Positions 1-4,838 are shown, counted from the stretch's first letter. The stretch: DNA of 5,671 nucleotides from Clostridia bacterium (GCA_900763885.1 CAAFLY010000022.1:1-5671); one strand, 5' to 3'. The notes: a model not told the origin generated them from the sequence alone. Made by a program: numbers and translations.

Positions 1-130
1 ACCCAACGGACACATAAAACTGCGTCAGAATAGGTGTTTTGCACCATAAAGTTCGTTTACTACAAGTCATTCTGCGTAAGGGATGATATTGGAAGTTACA
101 TCCGAACCGTGTATCACATGGTAAGCCATA
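1..130. other. Unassigned non-coding stretch, possible end of an integrative element
   Basis: No gene with a ribosome binding site is visible. Rightward frames are closed by stops within 50 bases. One leftward frame stays open from about 133 to the left edge (44 codons) but has no good start signal. The interpretation as an element end rests on the adjacent tRNA half at 131-175, whose 5' side is foreign here. A short motif, CTGCGTCAG (20-28) and CTGCGTAAG (72-80), occurs twice in the same orientation 52 bases apart, as integrase arm-binding sites sometimes do; this is inference only. Confidence 0.35.
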
Positions 131-175
131 CTCCTAAGCGGTAGGTCGGGTGTTCGAATCACCTCGGGAACGCCA
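131..175 (+). pseudogene. 3' half of a tRNA-Arg(CCU) gene, putative integration attachment site
   Basis: The segment reads as a tRNA from the anticodon loop onward. It has a CTCCTAA loop with anticodon CCT at 133-135, a 3' anticodon-stem strand GCGGT (138-142), and a five-base variable loop. The T arm is GGGTG/CACCT around TTCGAAT (148-164). The 3' acceptor strand CGGGAAC is followed by discriminator G and an encoded CCA (165-175). The 5' partners are missing: CCATA (126-130) does not pair with GCGGT, and no GTTCCCG acceptor strand lies upstream, so this cannot fold as a tRNA. Identity starting exactly at the anticodon loop matches the crossover region used by tyrosine integrases that target tRNA genes. 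Because the orphan copy keeps the native 3' side, the element should lie to the left and chromosome to the right. A decayed tRNA gene is the alternative. Confidence 0.7.
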
Positions 176-194
176 AAACAGAGAACGTTGTTCT

Positions 195-213
195 CGGCCG
201 TAAGCCGTTTTTT
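195..213 (+). terminator. Short hairpin terminator after the tRNA half
   Basis: CGGC (195-198) and GCCG (204-207) enclose a five-base loop and are followed immediately by six T (208-213). It lies 20 bases after the encoded CCA, where the terminator of the original tRNA transcription unit would be. A neighbouring hairpin, GAGAAC/GTTCTC (181-195), and a longer alternative pairing, GCCGTAA (197-203) with TTACGGC (219-225) followed by a T-rich tract, overlap it, so the exact fold is uncertain. Confidence 0.55.
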
Positions 214-241
214 ATGGTTTACGGCATTGTTTTTCTCTCAC

Positions 242-308
242 GCTCGTCAGATTTGAAGGAATCGAACGATCCGTGTGGATCTCGCTCCGCTTATGACGGG
301 CTTTTTTT
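242..308 (+). terminator. Compound hairpin followed by seven T
   Basis: GCTCGTCA (242-249) pairs over eight positions, one of them G-U, with TGACGGGC (294-301), and seven T follow directly (302-308). The long loop contains a second perfect hairpin, GATCC-GTGT-GGATC (268-281). This is an outer stem with an inner stem, ending as a rightward intrinsic terminator does. It would be a second terminator in series after the tRNA half. The 44-base interior makes it larger than an ordinary terminator, so it could also be the 3' end of a small structured RNA. Confidence 0.5.
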
Positions 309-477
309 ATGCAAAAACACCCTACGGCACAATGCCAGACGCAAGGTCTACATATAGGCAGCCTCTATTTATTCGCTCACGCCACTCGCCGCACACAACA
401 TGCAGCCAACGCATTGATTCCGCTTCAATATATTGTGTACACTGAAGTGAGATTTTGAATTTTCAGAGGTTACTTAT
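309..477. other. Gene-free AT-rich intergenic region with several small inverted repeats
   Basis: No supported coding region is seen. Inverted repeats are present. TGCC (333-336) pairs with GGCA (357-360) around an inner AGAC/GTCT stem (337-340 and 346-349). GGCA (326-329) can pair with the same TGCC (333-336). CTTCA (423-427) faces TGAAG (443-447), enclosing an 8-bp palindrome GTGTACAC (435-442). A 30-codon leftward frame from 414 to 322 has no clear ribosome binding site and is not called. The region lies directly downstream of the leftward promoter-like sequence at 478-506, so an unannotated leftward RNA is possible. Confidence 0.4.
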
Positions 478-506
478 AATATATCCGTCCTGGACGCCCT
501 TGTCAA
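478..506 (-). promoter_or_regulatory. Leftward sigma-A type promoter inside two adjacent palindromes
   Basis: On the minus strand a perfect TTGACA (506-501) is followed, after 17 bases, by TATATT (483-478). The -35 box sits inside the odd palindrome CCCTTG-T-CAAGGG (497-509), and the spacer holds a second odd palindrome, CGTCC-T-GGACG (486-496), directly abutting the first. That arrangement resembles a promoter under an operator-binding regulator. It reads leftward into 1-477, where no gene is recognised. It lies just after the stop codon of the oxidoreductase gene, where a terminator might be expected, but no T tract is seen there. Activity is inferred from sequence only. Confidence 0.4.
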
Positions 507-540
507 GGGAAATGGTCCCCTCTAACAAGGCTCATATCCA

Positions 541-1584
541 TCACTCCGCGAATTCCGTGCCGAGCTTGGCATTTTCCAGTACGCGGACGACCTCTGCCGC
601 CTGTTCCGGGGTGATCGGGTAGGGCTTATGGTTTCGGTATGCGTCGTAGAAGTAGTCCCAGACCACGTCCGTCTTGTCCTTGCCGCTCAGCTCGATGTCC
701 TCCGTTTTCCACGTCAGCACCTCGTTGTTGCCAAACGTCGCACCGTCCGGGGTCGCGGGGTTTGCCTGGATATCCGCAAGCGGAACGGACGGATCGAGAT
801 AGCGCAGATGAAGCGTGTTGCCCTCGGAAACAAGACCGCCGCGCGTGCCGTAGAGGATGTATTCCGGTGTCGGAACCGCCGCGCCGCCGCTGATTTCCAT
901 GTCGACAATGCGGTTGTTTACCCCCTTGAACACGAGCTTGATGTGGTCCTCCGCATCCCCAACAGCGGCAACACGTTTGATATCGGCGTGCATCGCGGTG
1001 TATCCGCCGCCGCAGAAACGGAGAGAATGATCGACAATGTGCGGGCCCCAGTTCAGAAGCTGTCCGCCGCCGAATTCCTTGATCGTCTGCCAGTCGTTGC
1101 GCCGCTGGTACTCGTTGCGCGTCAGCTTGATCTCATAGACCTCGCCGAGAATACCGGAGTCTATGATCTCGTTGACCTTGAGAAAGCCCTCCTCAAAACG
1201 GCGATTGTGACGTACAAAAACGCGCGGTCCGGATGGCTGGGATCCGAGACGGTTCAGCTCGCAGGCCTCCGCATAGGTGCGGCAGAACGGCTTTTCCACA
1301 AGCACGCTCTTTCCGGCAAGCAGTGCCATTTTCGTGTGCGCGTAGTGATCCGCCGAACGGGTGGCAATGTCCACGACCTCAACCTCGGGATCTGCGATCA
1401 GCTCCTCGATCCGTCCATAGGTACGGCAGCCGAACACCTCCGCGTATTTTTCACAGCGCTCCGGGATCAGGTCACAGGCGGCGACCACCTTGAATTTGTC
1501 CGGACGGTCGCGCAGACATGACAGATGCACGCTCATTCCGATACGTCCCAGTCCCACAACACCAATCTTGATCGGTTTTTCCAT
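541..1584 (-). CDS. Gfo/Idh/MocA family NAD(P)-dependent oxidoreductase
   Basis: The predicted protein has 347 residues, normal for the family, and acts on sugars, polyols or sugar derivatives in the cytoplasm. The N-terminal Rossmann fold starts with the dinucleotide motif GLGRIG (11-16) and an acidic residue after beta-2 (D38). The family signature EKP is at 97-99. The C-terminal substrate domain carries GGGQLLNWGPHIVDH (172-186), whose H182 and D185/H186 match the usual active-site region. The start at 1584 is chosen because GGAGG (1598-1594) lies nine bases upstream and the Rossmann motif begins at once. The same frame extends to an ATG at 1749, but that runs through the end of the upstream gene and adds unrelated sequence. 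It is the last gene of the operon, 44 bases after the YgjV-like gene. Substrate cannot be read from sequence; relatives include inositol dehydrogenases, GH109-type enzymes and the oxidoreductases of C-glycoside or 3-keto-sugar pathways. Confidence 0.93.
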   Translation of the reverse strand: MEKPIKIGVVGLGRIGMSVHLSCLRDRPDKFKVVAACDLIPERCEKYAEVFGCRTYGRIEELIADPEVEVVDIATRSADHYAHTKMALLAGKSVLVEKPFCRTYAEACELNRLGSQPSGPRVFVRHNRRFEEGFLKVNEIIDSGILGEVYEIKLTRNEYQRRNDWQTIKEFGGGQLLNWGPHIVDHSLRFCGGGYTAMHADIKRVAAVGDAEDHIKLVFKGVNNRIVDMEISGGAAVPTPEYILYGTRGGLVSEGNTLHLRYLDPSVPLADIQANPATPDGATFGNNEVLTWKTEDIELSGKDKTDVVWDYFYDAYRNHKPYPITPEQAAEVVRVLENAKLGTEFAE

Positions 1585-1628
1585 ATTGTTTTTCCTCCAA
1601 ATAATAAAGTATGTAATACAATCGGTTT

Positions 1629-2165
1629 TTACGCGGATGCTTTGCCGTCGTCCGTTTTGTCCCTCTGCTTTCGGTCGTTGCGCCACAGTCCAACCGCGAT
1701 GGACGTCATGGCAAGCACCTCGTTGAGCGCACCGGACCACGCGCCGCACACCAGATTATAAATAAGCCAGCACGGCCCGACCGCAAGCGAGATGAGGCGG
1801 ATCTTTTTCTCCTCCTTCATCCACAGGGCGACAGTGGACAGCACGGAGCCGGCGATTGGCAGCAGATCCCACGCGGTTTTGTAGGTCAGCACGCCGGAGA
1901 ACACCATAGCGGCTGCAAACAGCGCGAGCCATATCGGAGACGACGCCCATTTTTTGCCGTTCTGCGAAAAGACGAGCGTGCGGATAAAGGAGATAAGGTC
2001 AACACAGCCGCCAGCCACCGCACCGAGCAGAAACAGCTGCGCGGAAAACGACAGGCTTGCCGTCATTTGCAGCGCCATGATGTGCTGCCTTTTTTTCATC
2101 TGAAAGGACGCGAGCGAGCAGATCAGCCCCAGCACGCCGATGCATTGCGCGATGATATTCTGCAT
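1629..2165 (-). CDS. YgjV-family integral membrane protein with SWEET-like internal repeat
   Basis: The predicted protein has 178 residues and about seven hydrophobic segments, near 4-20, 30-47, 48-65, 76-95, 99-116, 121-140 and 143-161, with a charged, soluble C-terminal tail (162-178). The overall pattern matches the inner-membrane YgjV family, whose function is not established. Two halves look related: a segment starting MKKRQHI (23 onward) and one starting MKEEKKI (116 onward) each have a basic lead-in followed by a helix, a glycine-rich turn and another helix. Such a duplication is typical of small SWEET/PQ-loop-like transporters. The ATG is six bases after the stop of the upstream gene, with GGAGAA (2181-2176) overlapping that gene's last codons, so translational coupling is likely. 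The neighbours suggest sugar or sugar-derivative transport, but that is inference. Confidence 0.8.
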   Translation of the reverse strand: MQNIIAQCIGVLGLICSLASFQMKKRQHIMALQMTASLSFSAQLFLLGAVAGGCVDLISFIRTLVFSQNGKKWASSPIWLALFAAAMVFSGVLTYKTAWDLLPIAGSVLSTVALWMKEEKKIRLISLAVGPCWLIYNLVCGAWSGALNEVLAMTSIAVGLWRNDRKQRDKTDDGKASA

Positions 2166-2171
2166 ATTTTG

Positions 2172-3566
2172 TCAATTCTCCGTTTCTGTGCGCAAAAGAA
2201 ACAGCATGCGGCGCGCGGGAATGGAGAAGGTGTCTCCTGTCTCTCCACTGACACGATCCTGCCACCGGTCGCGCAGAGTGAGCGTATACGGCGCGTCCGC
2301 CATATTGGAAACCGCCAGATACTCCCTCTCGGAGACAAACAGCGAGGCGTATACCTTCTCCGGCAGAGACGAGCGGATCAGATCGGCGTCACGCAGCTCC
2401 ATAAATACGACCGTTTCGTCCGCCACCATCGGCTTGTAGAGCCGGAGATAGCGGCACCAGCGGGGATAATCCTCGGGATCGTCCGGAATCTGCGACCATT
2501 CGCTGTAGGTATATGGTCCGTTTGGATGCGCATCGGCGTATTCCCGCACTTTTTTGAAATACTGGTACAGGTGATCCGGCTCCGTGGTGTGGTACTGCGT
2601 CACACCGGGTACGTCGATGCAGCGTCCCATCGTCGGACGGCCGTGTGTCAGGAGCGGGAACTGTACAAACGGGATCGTCGCCGCGAAATACGCGTCCATA
2701 TCAAAGCGTTCTTTGCCCCACCCGGTCAGCCGCGGCTTGTCGGGACACGGGACAAGGTACGGCTCATACAGCTTCCCGGCACCACACTGCGCGTCAAATT
2801 CACACTCACCGACCCAGAGGTAGTCGTAGCATTTTCCGCGCACGGGCGGACGGCGATTGCCCCCGATGTGCAGCTTATAGATCCCGCCGCGCGATTTTAC
2901 GCCGTCATAAAGCATATGGATGAGATCCTCCGCTTCAGGATCGTATGCGCCGAGCGGTTCGTTTTCTCCGTTTTCTCTCTCCGGCGGGATCGGGAGCTTC
3001 GGCGACGCGTCCCAGTCGTAGCCCCAGTCGTTGAAGATGCCGTCGAAGCCGTAGGTGTCCATGATCGCAAACGTCCGCGGCAGGATAAAGGCACGCCAGT
3101 ATTCGCTGCCCGCATTGGCGCAGGTGTAGGCATAATGCATGTCGGTGCAGCCATAAGAACCCTGGAACCGCGGATCGTATTCCGGATCGTATTTGTGTAT
3201 GTAGCTCGCGGAGCAGTAGGGAATGATCCTCACGCCGTTTCGGTGGCATAGCTCGACGAAGGACAGCATTCCCTTGTGGTCGCAGCTGTGCCATTTGTCG
3301 GAGCCATAGCGGCGGATAGTGTCGTTCCATTCCTCGTGTACCTGGATCAGATCCACGCCGTTTTCCCGATAGGAACGCAGCAGTGCCTCGTCATATTCCG
3401 TCGGCGCGATGGACATAGGAGCCGGATAATCGCCGAGATAATAGATCACCTGTCCCGGCAGATAATCGTGAATGCGCAGCTCGCGGGTACAGGCGTGTAT
3501 ATCCTCCCGTGCCCTGCGTAGAATTGCGATCCGTGCGCGGTGTTCTTCCAATGTGAGCGGTTTCAT
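2172..3566 (-). CDS. Glycoside-hydrolase-like TIM-barrel protein, family not identified
   Basis: The predicted protein has 464 residues, without signal peptide or membrane segment, so it is probably cytoplasmic. The pattern of short hydrophobic strands ending in acidic or polar residues suggests a (beta/alpha)8 barrel: IYYLGD (41-46), VDLIQVHEEW (71-80), GVRIIPYCS (111-119), YGFDGIFNDWGYDW (172-185), KLHIGGN (231-237), DYLWVGE (248-254) and IPFVQFPL (298-305). Likely catalytic candidates at strand ends are E78/E79, D175, D180 and E254. The C-terminus (about 386-464) looks like the beta-sandwich found after many glycosidase barrels. The start at 3566 has AGGAGGA (3577-3571) four bases upstream; the in-frame ATG at 3641 has none. 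It is first in the operon, ahead of a membrane protein and a sugar oxidoreductase. I do not recognise the exact family, so the substrate is unknown and the barrel assignment is inference. Confidence 0.8.
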   Translation of the reverse strand: MKPLTLEEHRARIAILRRAREDIHACTRELRIHDYLPGQVIYYLGDYPAPMSIAPTEYDEALLRSYRENGVDLIQVHEEWNDTIRRYGSDKWHSCDHKGMLSFVELCHRNGVRIIPYCSASYIHKYDPEYDPRFQGSYGCTDMHYAYTCANAGSEYWRAFILPRTFAIMDTYGFDGIFNDWGYDWDASPKLPIPPERENGENEPLGAYDPEAEDLIHMLYDGVKSRGGIYKLHIGGNRRPPVRGKCYDYLWVGECEFDAQCGAGKLYEPYLVPCPDKPRLTGWGKERFDMDAYFAATIPFVQFPLLTHGRPTMGRCIDVPGVTQYHTTEPDHLYQYFKKVREYADAHPNGPYTYSEWSQIPDDPEDYPRWCRYLRLYKPMVADETVVFMELRDADLIRSSLPEKVYASLFVSEREYLAVSNMADAPYTLTLRDRWQDRVSGETGDTFSIPARRMLFLLRTETEN

Positions 3567-3585
3567 AGGCTCCTCCTGTGGGGCA

Positions 3586-3604
3586 GATATACGCGTTTTA
3601 TATC
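3586..3604. repeat. Inverted repeat GATATA/TATATC just upstream of the operon's ribosome binding site
   Basis: Two perfect 6-base arms, GATATA (3586-3591) and TATATC (3599-3604), enclose CGCGTTT. On the minus strand the core reads AAAACGCG, the same core found in the repeats at 3651-3666 and 3743-3759. It ends nine bases before the ribosome binding site (3577-3571) of the glycoside-hydrolase-like gene. It may be an additional operator or a small hairpin affecting ribosome access. Confidence 0.35.
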
Positions 3605-3650
3605 GGAGAGCATATACGCCCACACAAGCGGCAGGCTCCATCGAATACGA

Positions 3651-3666
3651 AGGAAAACGCCGATTT
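3651..3666 (+). promoter_or_regulatory. Operator-like repeat, distal copy
   Basis: AGGAAAACGCCGATTT is nearly identical to the copy at 3743-3759, which has one extra G in the centre. Both are pseudo-palindromic, of the form AAA-n-CG-centre-CG-n-TTT, with the CG-rich centre seen in LacI-type operators. This copy lies about 95-110 bases into the leader of the operon, 92 bases from the other, a spacing compatible with a repression loop. No regulator gene is in the window. Confidence 0.4.
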
Positions 3667-3742
3667 CAGGTTGATTTTGCGCTCAAAACCATATATTCAA
3701 GCTTTTCAGCCCAAACTCGCGATGAATCCAGAGCGCATCCTT

Positions 3743-3759
3743 AGGAAAACGCGCGATTT
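3743..3759 (+). promoter_or_regulatory. Operator-like repeat, promoter-proximal copy
   Basis: AGGAAAACGCGCGATTT lies about 3 to 19 bases downstream of the predicted transcription start of the leftward operon, a classical repressor position. Its centre AAA-A-CGCGCG-A-TTT is symmetric except for the A/A positions. With the near-copy at 3651-3666 it suggests control by a LacI-like or similar dimeric regulator responding to the pathway substrate. The two copies are seen directly; the regulator is inferred. Confidence 0.45.
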
Positions 3760-3767
3760 GTTGGATT

Positions 3768-3796
3768 ATTATAGCAGAAGTGTCCCGAAAATGCAA
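3768..3796 (-). promoter_or_regulatory. Promoter of the sugar-processing operon
   Basis: On the minus strand TTGCAT (3796-3791), 17 bases of spacer and a perfect TATAAT (3773-3768) are seen. TG at the proper place before the -10 box gives an extended -10. Transcription would begin near 3761 and leave a leader of about 195 bases before the start codon at 3566. No other equally good promoter is visible between here and the operon. Confidence 0.7.
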
Positions 3797-3837
3797 GAGC
3801 TTGCCCTAAAGAAACGCTGTCTGCGGTTATCAAAATT

Positions 3838-3864
3838 CCGTCCCCGGAGACGGCGCGGGGATGG
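3838..3864 (-). terminator. Nine-bp hairpin upstream of the operon promoter
   Basis: CCGTCCCCG (3838-3846) pairs along its full length, with one G-U, to CGGGGATGG (3856-3864) around a nine-base loop. Read leftward it is followed by AATTTTG, a weak U tract. It would stop leftward readthrough before the operon promoter. The tract is poor, so it may instead be a plain structured spacer. Confidence 0.35.
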
Positions 3865-3967
3865 ATTGTACAAAACGCCTTGCGCCGCTGTGCAGTATGT
3901 ACCGGTGCATTGGAACCGCTGCTTTTCCTTGCTTTTTTGATTCCTCATTTGATTTCGGAGACAAAAT

Positions 3968-4007
3968 AGACCGCTGACTGTACGCACACGGCGCGGGTCA
4001 ACGGTCT
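3968..4007 (-). terminator. Candidate terminator of the acetyltransferase gene
   Basis: AGACCG-C-TGAC (3968-3978) and GTCA-A-CGGTCT (3997-4007) form an 11-position stem with one mismatch and an 18-base loop. Leftward transcripts coming from the gene that ends at 4053 would meet it about 45 bases after the stop, followed by ATTTTGT. On the other strand GATTTTC follows, so it could work both ways. Confidence 0.45.
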
Positions 4008-4052
4008 GATTTTCGATATTCGGTTTTAGTGTTCAGCTTATCAAACTTGCAT

Positions 4053-4535
4053 TTATCGAGTTAATTTCATTTTGATTTCTGCTGCATTGATTTTTGAGCT
4101 TACCATTTCTTCTCCAGTAGCGACGAAACCACATTTTTCATAAAACCGTATAGCGCGCTTGTTGCCTTTCAAAACCCATAGATACACTTCTGGATAAGCA
4201 GACAACTCCTTCAAGCCCGCTTGCATCAGTTTCAGTCCCACACCTGTCCCATAGTATTCCGACAGAATGTATAATGCAAATATTTCTCCGGCATTAGGTG
4301 CTTCTTCTCCGCGATCTCCATAACCAACAAACCCAATTACTGTATTTCTGTCCATTGCAACAAGCAAATTATCTCGCCAACTGAACGCCATGCTTTCGCA
4401 TTTCTCATAAGTTAGTTTATCGAGGTATTCCTGACTCACGAGGTCAGGATAAGCCTCATGCCAAGCTTTCCAATGAACAAATGCTTTTCCTTTGATTTCT
4501 TCGTCTGTTTCCATTCTTTTTATGATTATGTTCAT
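4053..4535 (-). CDS. GNAT family N-acetyltransferase
   Basis: The predicted protein has 160 residues, a single GNAT domain of normal length, transferring an acyl group from acyl-CoA to an unknown amine. The core strand and acyl-CoA loop are at 84-104 (EIFALYILSEYYGTGVGLKL), with the loop GTGVG at 96-100; the Q or R that usually opens this motif is replaced by Y95. Motif B is at 121-137, with N125, A128, Y132 and the closing GF. N-terminal residues about 20-45 (WHEAYPD, then EYLDKLT) resemble RimI-like or PF00583 proteins of Clostridia. The ATG at 4535 has GGAGGA (4546-4541) five bases upstream. The gene is clearly more AT-rich than its neighbours and stands alone between its own promoter and a terminator-like hairpin, which hints at separate acquisition. 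Substrate unknown. Confidence 0.9.
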   Translation of the reverse strand: MNIIIKRMETDEEIKGKAFVHWKAWHEAYPDLVSQEYLDKLTYEKCESMAFSWRDNLLVAMDRNTVIGFVGYGDRGEEAPNAGEIFALYILSEYYGTGVGLKLMQAGLKELSAYPEVYLWVLKGNKRAIRFYEKCGFVATGEEMVSSKINAAEIKMKLTR

Positions 4536-4603
4536 ACGATTCCTCCGCAGATTCCAGATGCCAACAGGTGCTGAGTTCGACGTATAAAACTATAGCATCG
4601 CCG

Positions 4604-4616
4604 TTAACACTGTTAA
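4604..4616. repeat. Perfect odd palindrome TTAACA-C-TGTTAA in the acetyltransferase leader
   Basis: The 13-base palindrome lies about 70-80 bases upstream of the acetyltransferase start codon, inside its predicted leader. Outer arms TATAGC (4591-4596) and GCTATA (4617-4622) extend it with a seven-base bulge on one side. It may be a second operator or an mRNA hairpin. Confidence 0.4.
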
Positions 4617-4618
4617 GC

Positions 4619-4641
4619 TATAATCATCCAAAATGATTATA
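4619..4641. promoter_or_regulatory. Perfect 9-bp inverted repeat over the acetyltransferase -10 box
   Basis: TATAATCAT (4619-4627) and ATGATTATA (4633-4641) are exact inverted copies separated by five bases. The right arm contains the -10 box of the leftward promoter and the repeat runs past the predicted start point near 4629, a typical repressor site. The left arm carries TATAAT on the plus strand, but there is no -35 for a rightward promoter. Confidence 0.5.
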
Positions 4642-4665
4642 CCATGCAAAGCGCGAAATTTTCAA
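4636..4665 (-). promoter_or_regulatory. Promoter of the acetyltransferase gene
   Basis: On the minus strand TTGAAA (4665-4660), an 18-base spacer and TATAAT (4641-4636) are seen, with TG one base before the -10 (extended -10). Transcription should start near 4629, giving a leader of about 95 bases to the ATG at 4535. Confidence 0.65.
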
Positions 4666-4769
4666 TTCCTCTCTCCACGATTTTACTGTCTTTCTCATGT
4701 TTTCCTATTTGGAGGCGAGGGAGGGTGCGGCCTTTTTGTATGGAAATTGTGTGCACGCCATACAGCGAA
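4666..4769. other. Divergent intergenic region with an inverted repeat upstream of the lipoprotein promoter
   Basis: Apart from the two promoters flanking it, this stretch holds a G-rich run (4711-4730) and a perfect 7-base inverted repeat, TGTATGG (4737-4743) and CCATACA (4758-4764), ending six bases before the -35 box of the rightward promoter. That position suits a regulator site. An ATG at 4740 is in frame with the lipoprotein, but the frame would run through the promoter and bury the signal peptide, so it is not used. Confidence 0.4.
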
Positions 4770-4798
4770 TTGACAAATATTCTTCCATATTATATGAT
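4770..4798 (+). promoter_or_regulatory. Promoter of the TPR lipoprotein gene
   Basis: A perfect TTGACA (4770-4775) is followed after 17 bases by TATGAT (4793-4798), one base off consensus. The transcript would start near 4805, about 34 bases before the start codon at 4839. Confidence 0.7.
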
Positions 4799-4838
4799 AA
4801 AAACAGAGGACAAATCTCATGAAATGGAGGAGAATGGA

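Larger units (their letters stand above)
3797..4052. other. Gene-free region between the operon promoter and the acetyltransferase gene
   Basis: No coding region is supported. Two hairpins with terminator character occupy it (3838-3864 and 3968-4007). A rightward frame beginning with GTG at 3578 and running to 3940 crosses the whole promoter and leader, lacks a ribosome binding site and has basic, low-complexity composition, so it is treated as chance. Confidence 0.5.

Noticed and set aside
1..133. Leftward frame open to the left edge, cysteine-rich
   Set aside because: About 44 codons, the only ATG (at 70) has no ribosome binding site, and the frame starts inside the tRNA half; chance cannot be excluded.
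322..414. Leftward 30-codon frame downstream of the 478-506 promoter
   Set aside because: Only a weak GCGGAA precedes its ATG; peptide shows no signal, membrane or toxin-like pattern. Kept only as part of the non-coding RNA hypothesis.
498..530. Terminator for the sugar operon (CCTTGT/ACAAGG with inner GGG/CCC)
   Set aside because: The stem is broken by large asymmetric loops and has no T tract in the leftward direction; the same bases form a better promoter and palindromes.
628..1521. Long rightward open frame opposite the oxidoreductase
   Set aside because: Antisense shadow of a high-GC gene; no start signals and no recognisable domain.
1585..1749. N-terminal extension of the oxidoreductase to an ATG at 1749
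   Set aside because: It overlaps the end of the YgjV-like gene, lacks a ribosome binding site and adds sequence unrelated to the Rossmann fold, whereas the ATG at 1584 has GGAGG at proper spacing.
2067..3251. Long rightward open frame opposite the glycoside-hydrolase-like gene
   Set aside because: Antisense shadow; it crosses the junction of two well-supported genes and has arginine/valine-rich shadow composition.
3567..3641. N-terminal extension of the glycoside-hydrolase-like protein to an ATG at 3641
   Set aside because: No ribosome binding site there, while the ATG at 3566 has a strong AGGAGGA; the extra residues resemble untranslated leader.
3578..3940. Rightward 120-codon frame beginning with GTG
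   Set aside because: It runs backward through the operon leader and promoter, has no ribosome binding site and no familiar motif.
4711..4725. Possible two-tetrad G-quadruplex in the G-rich run
   Set aside because: Only GG and GGG runs with short loops; too weak to claim without structural data.
4740..4838. In-frame extension of the lipoprotein to an ATG at 4740
   Set aside because: It would place the promoter inside the gene and 33 residues ahead of an otherwise perfect lipoprotein signal peptide.
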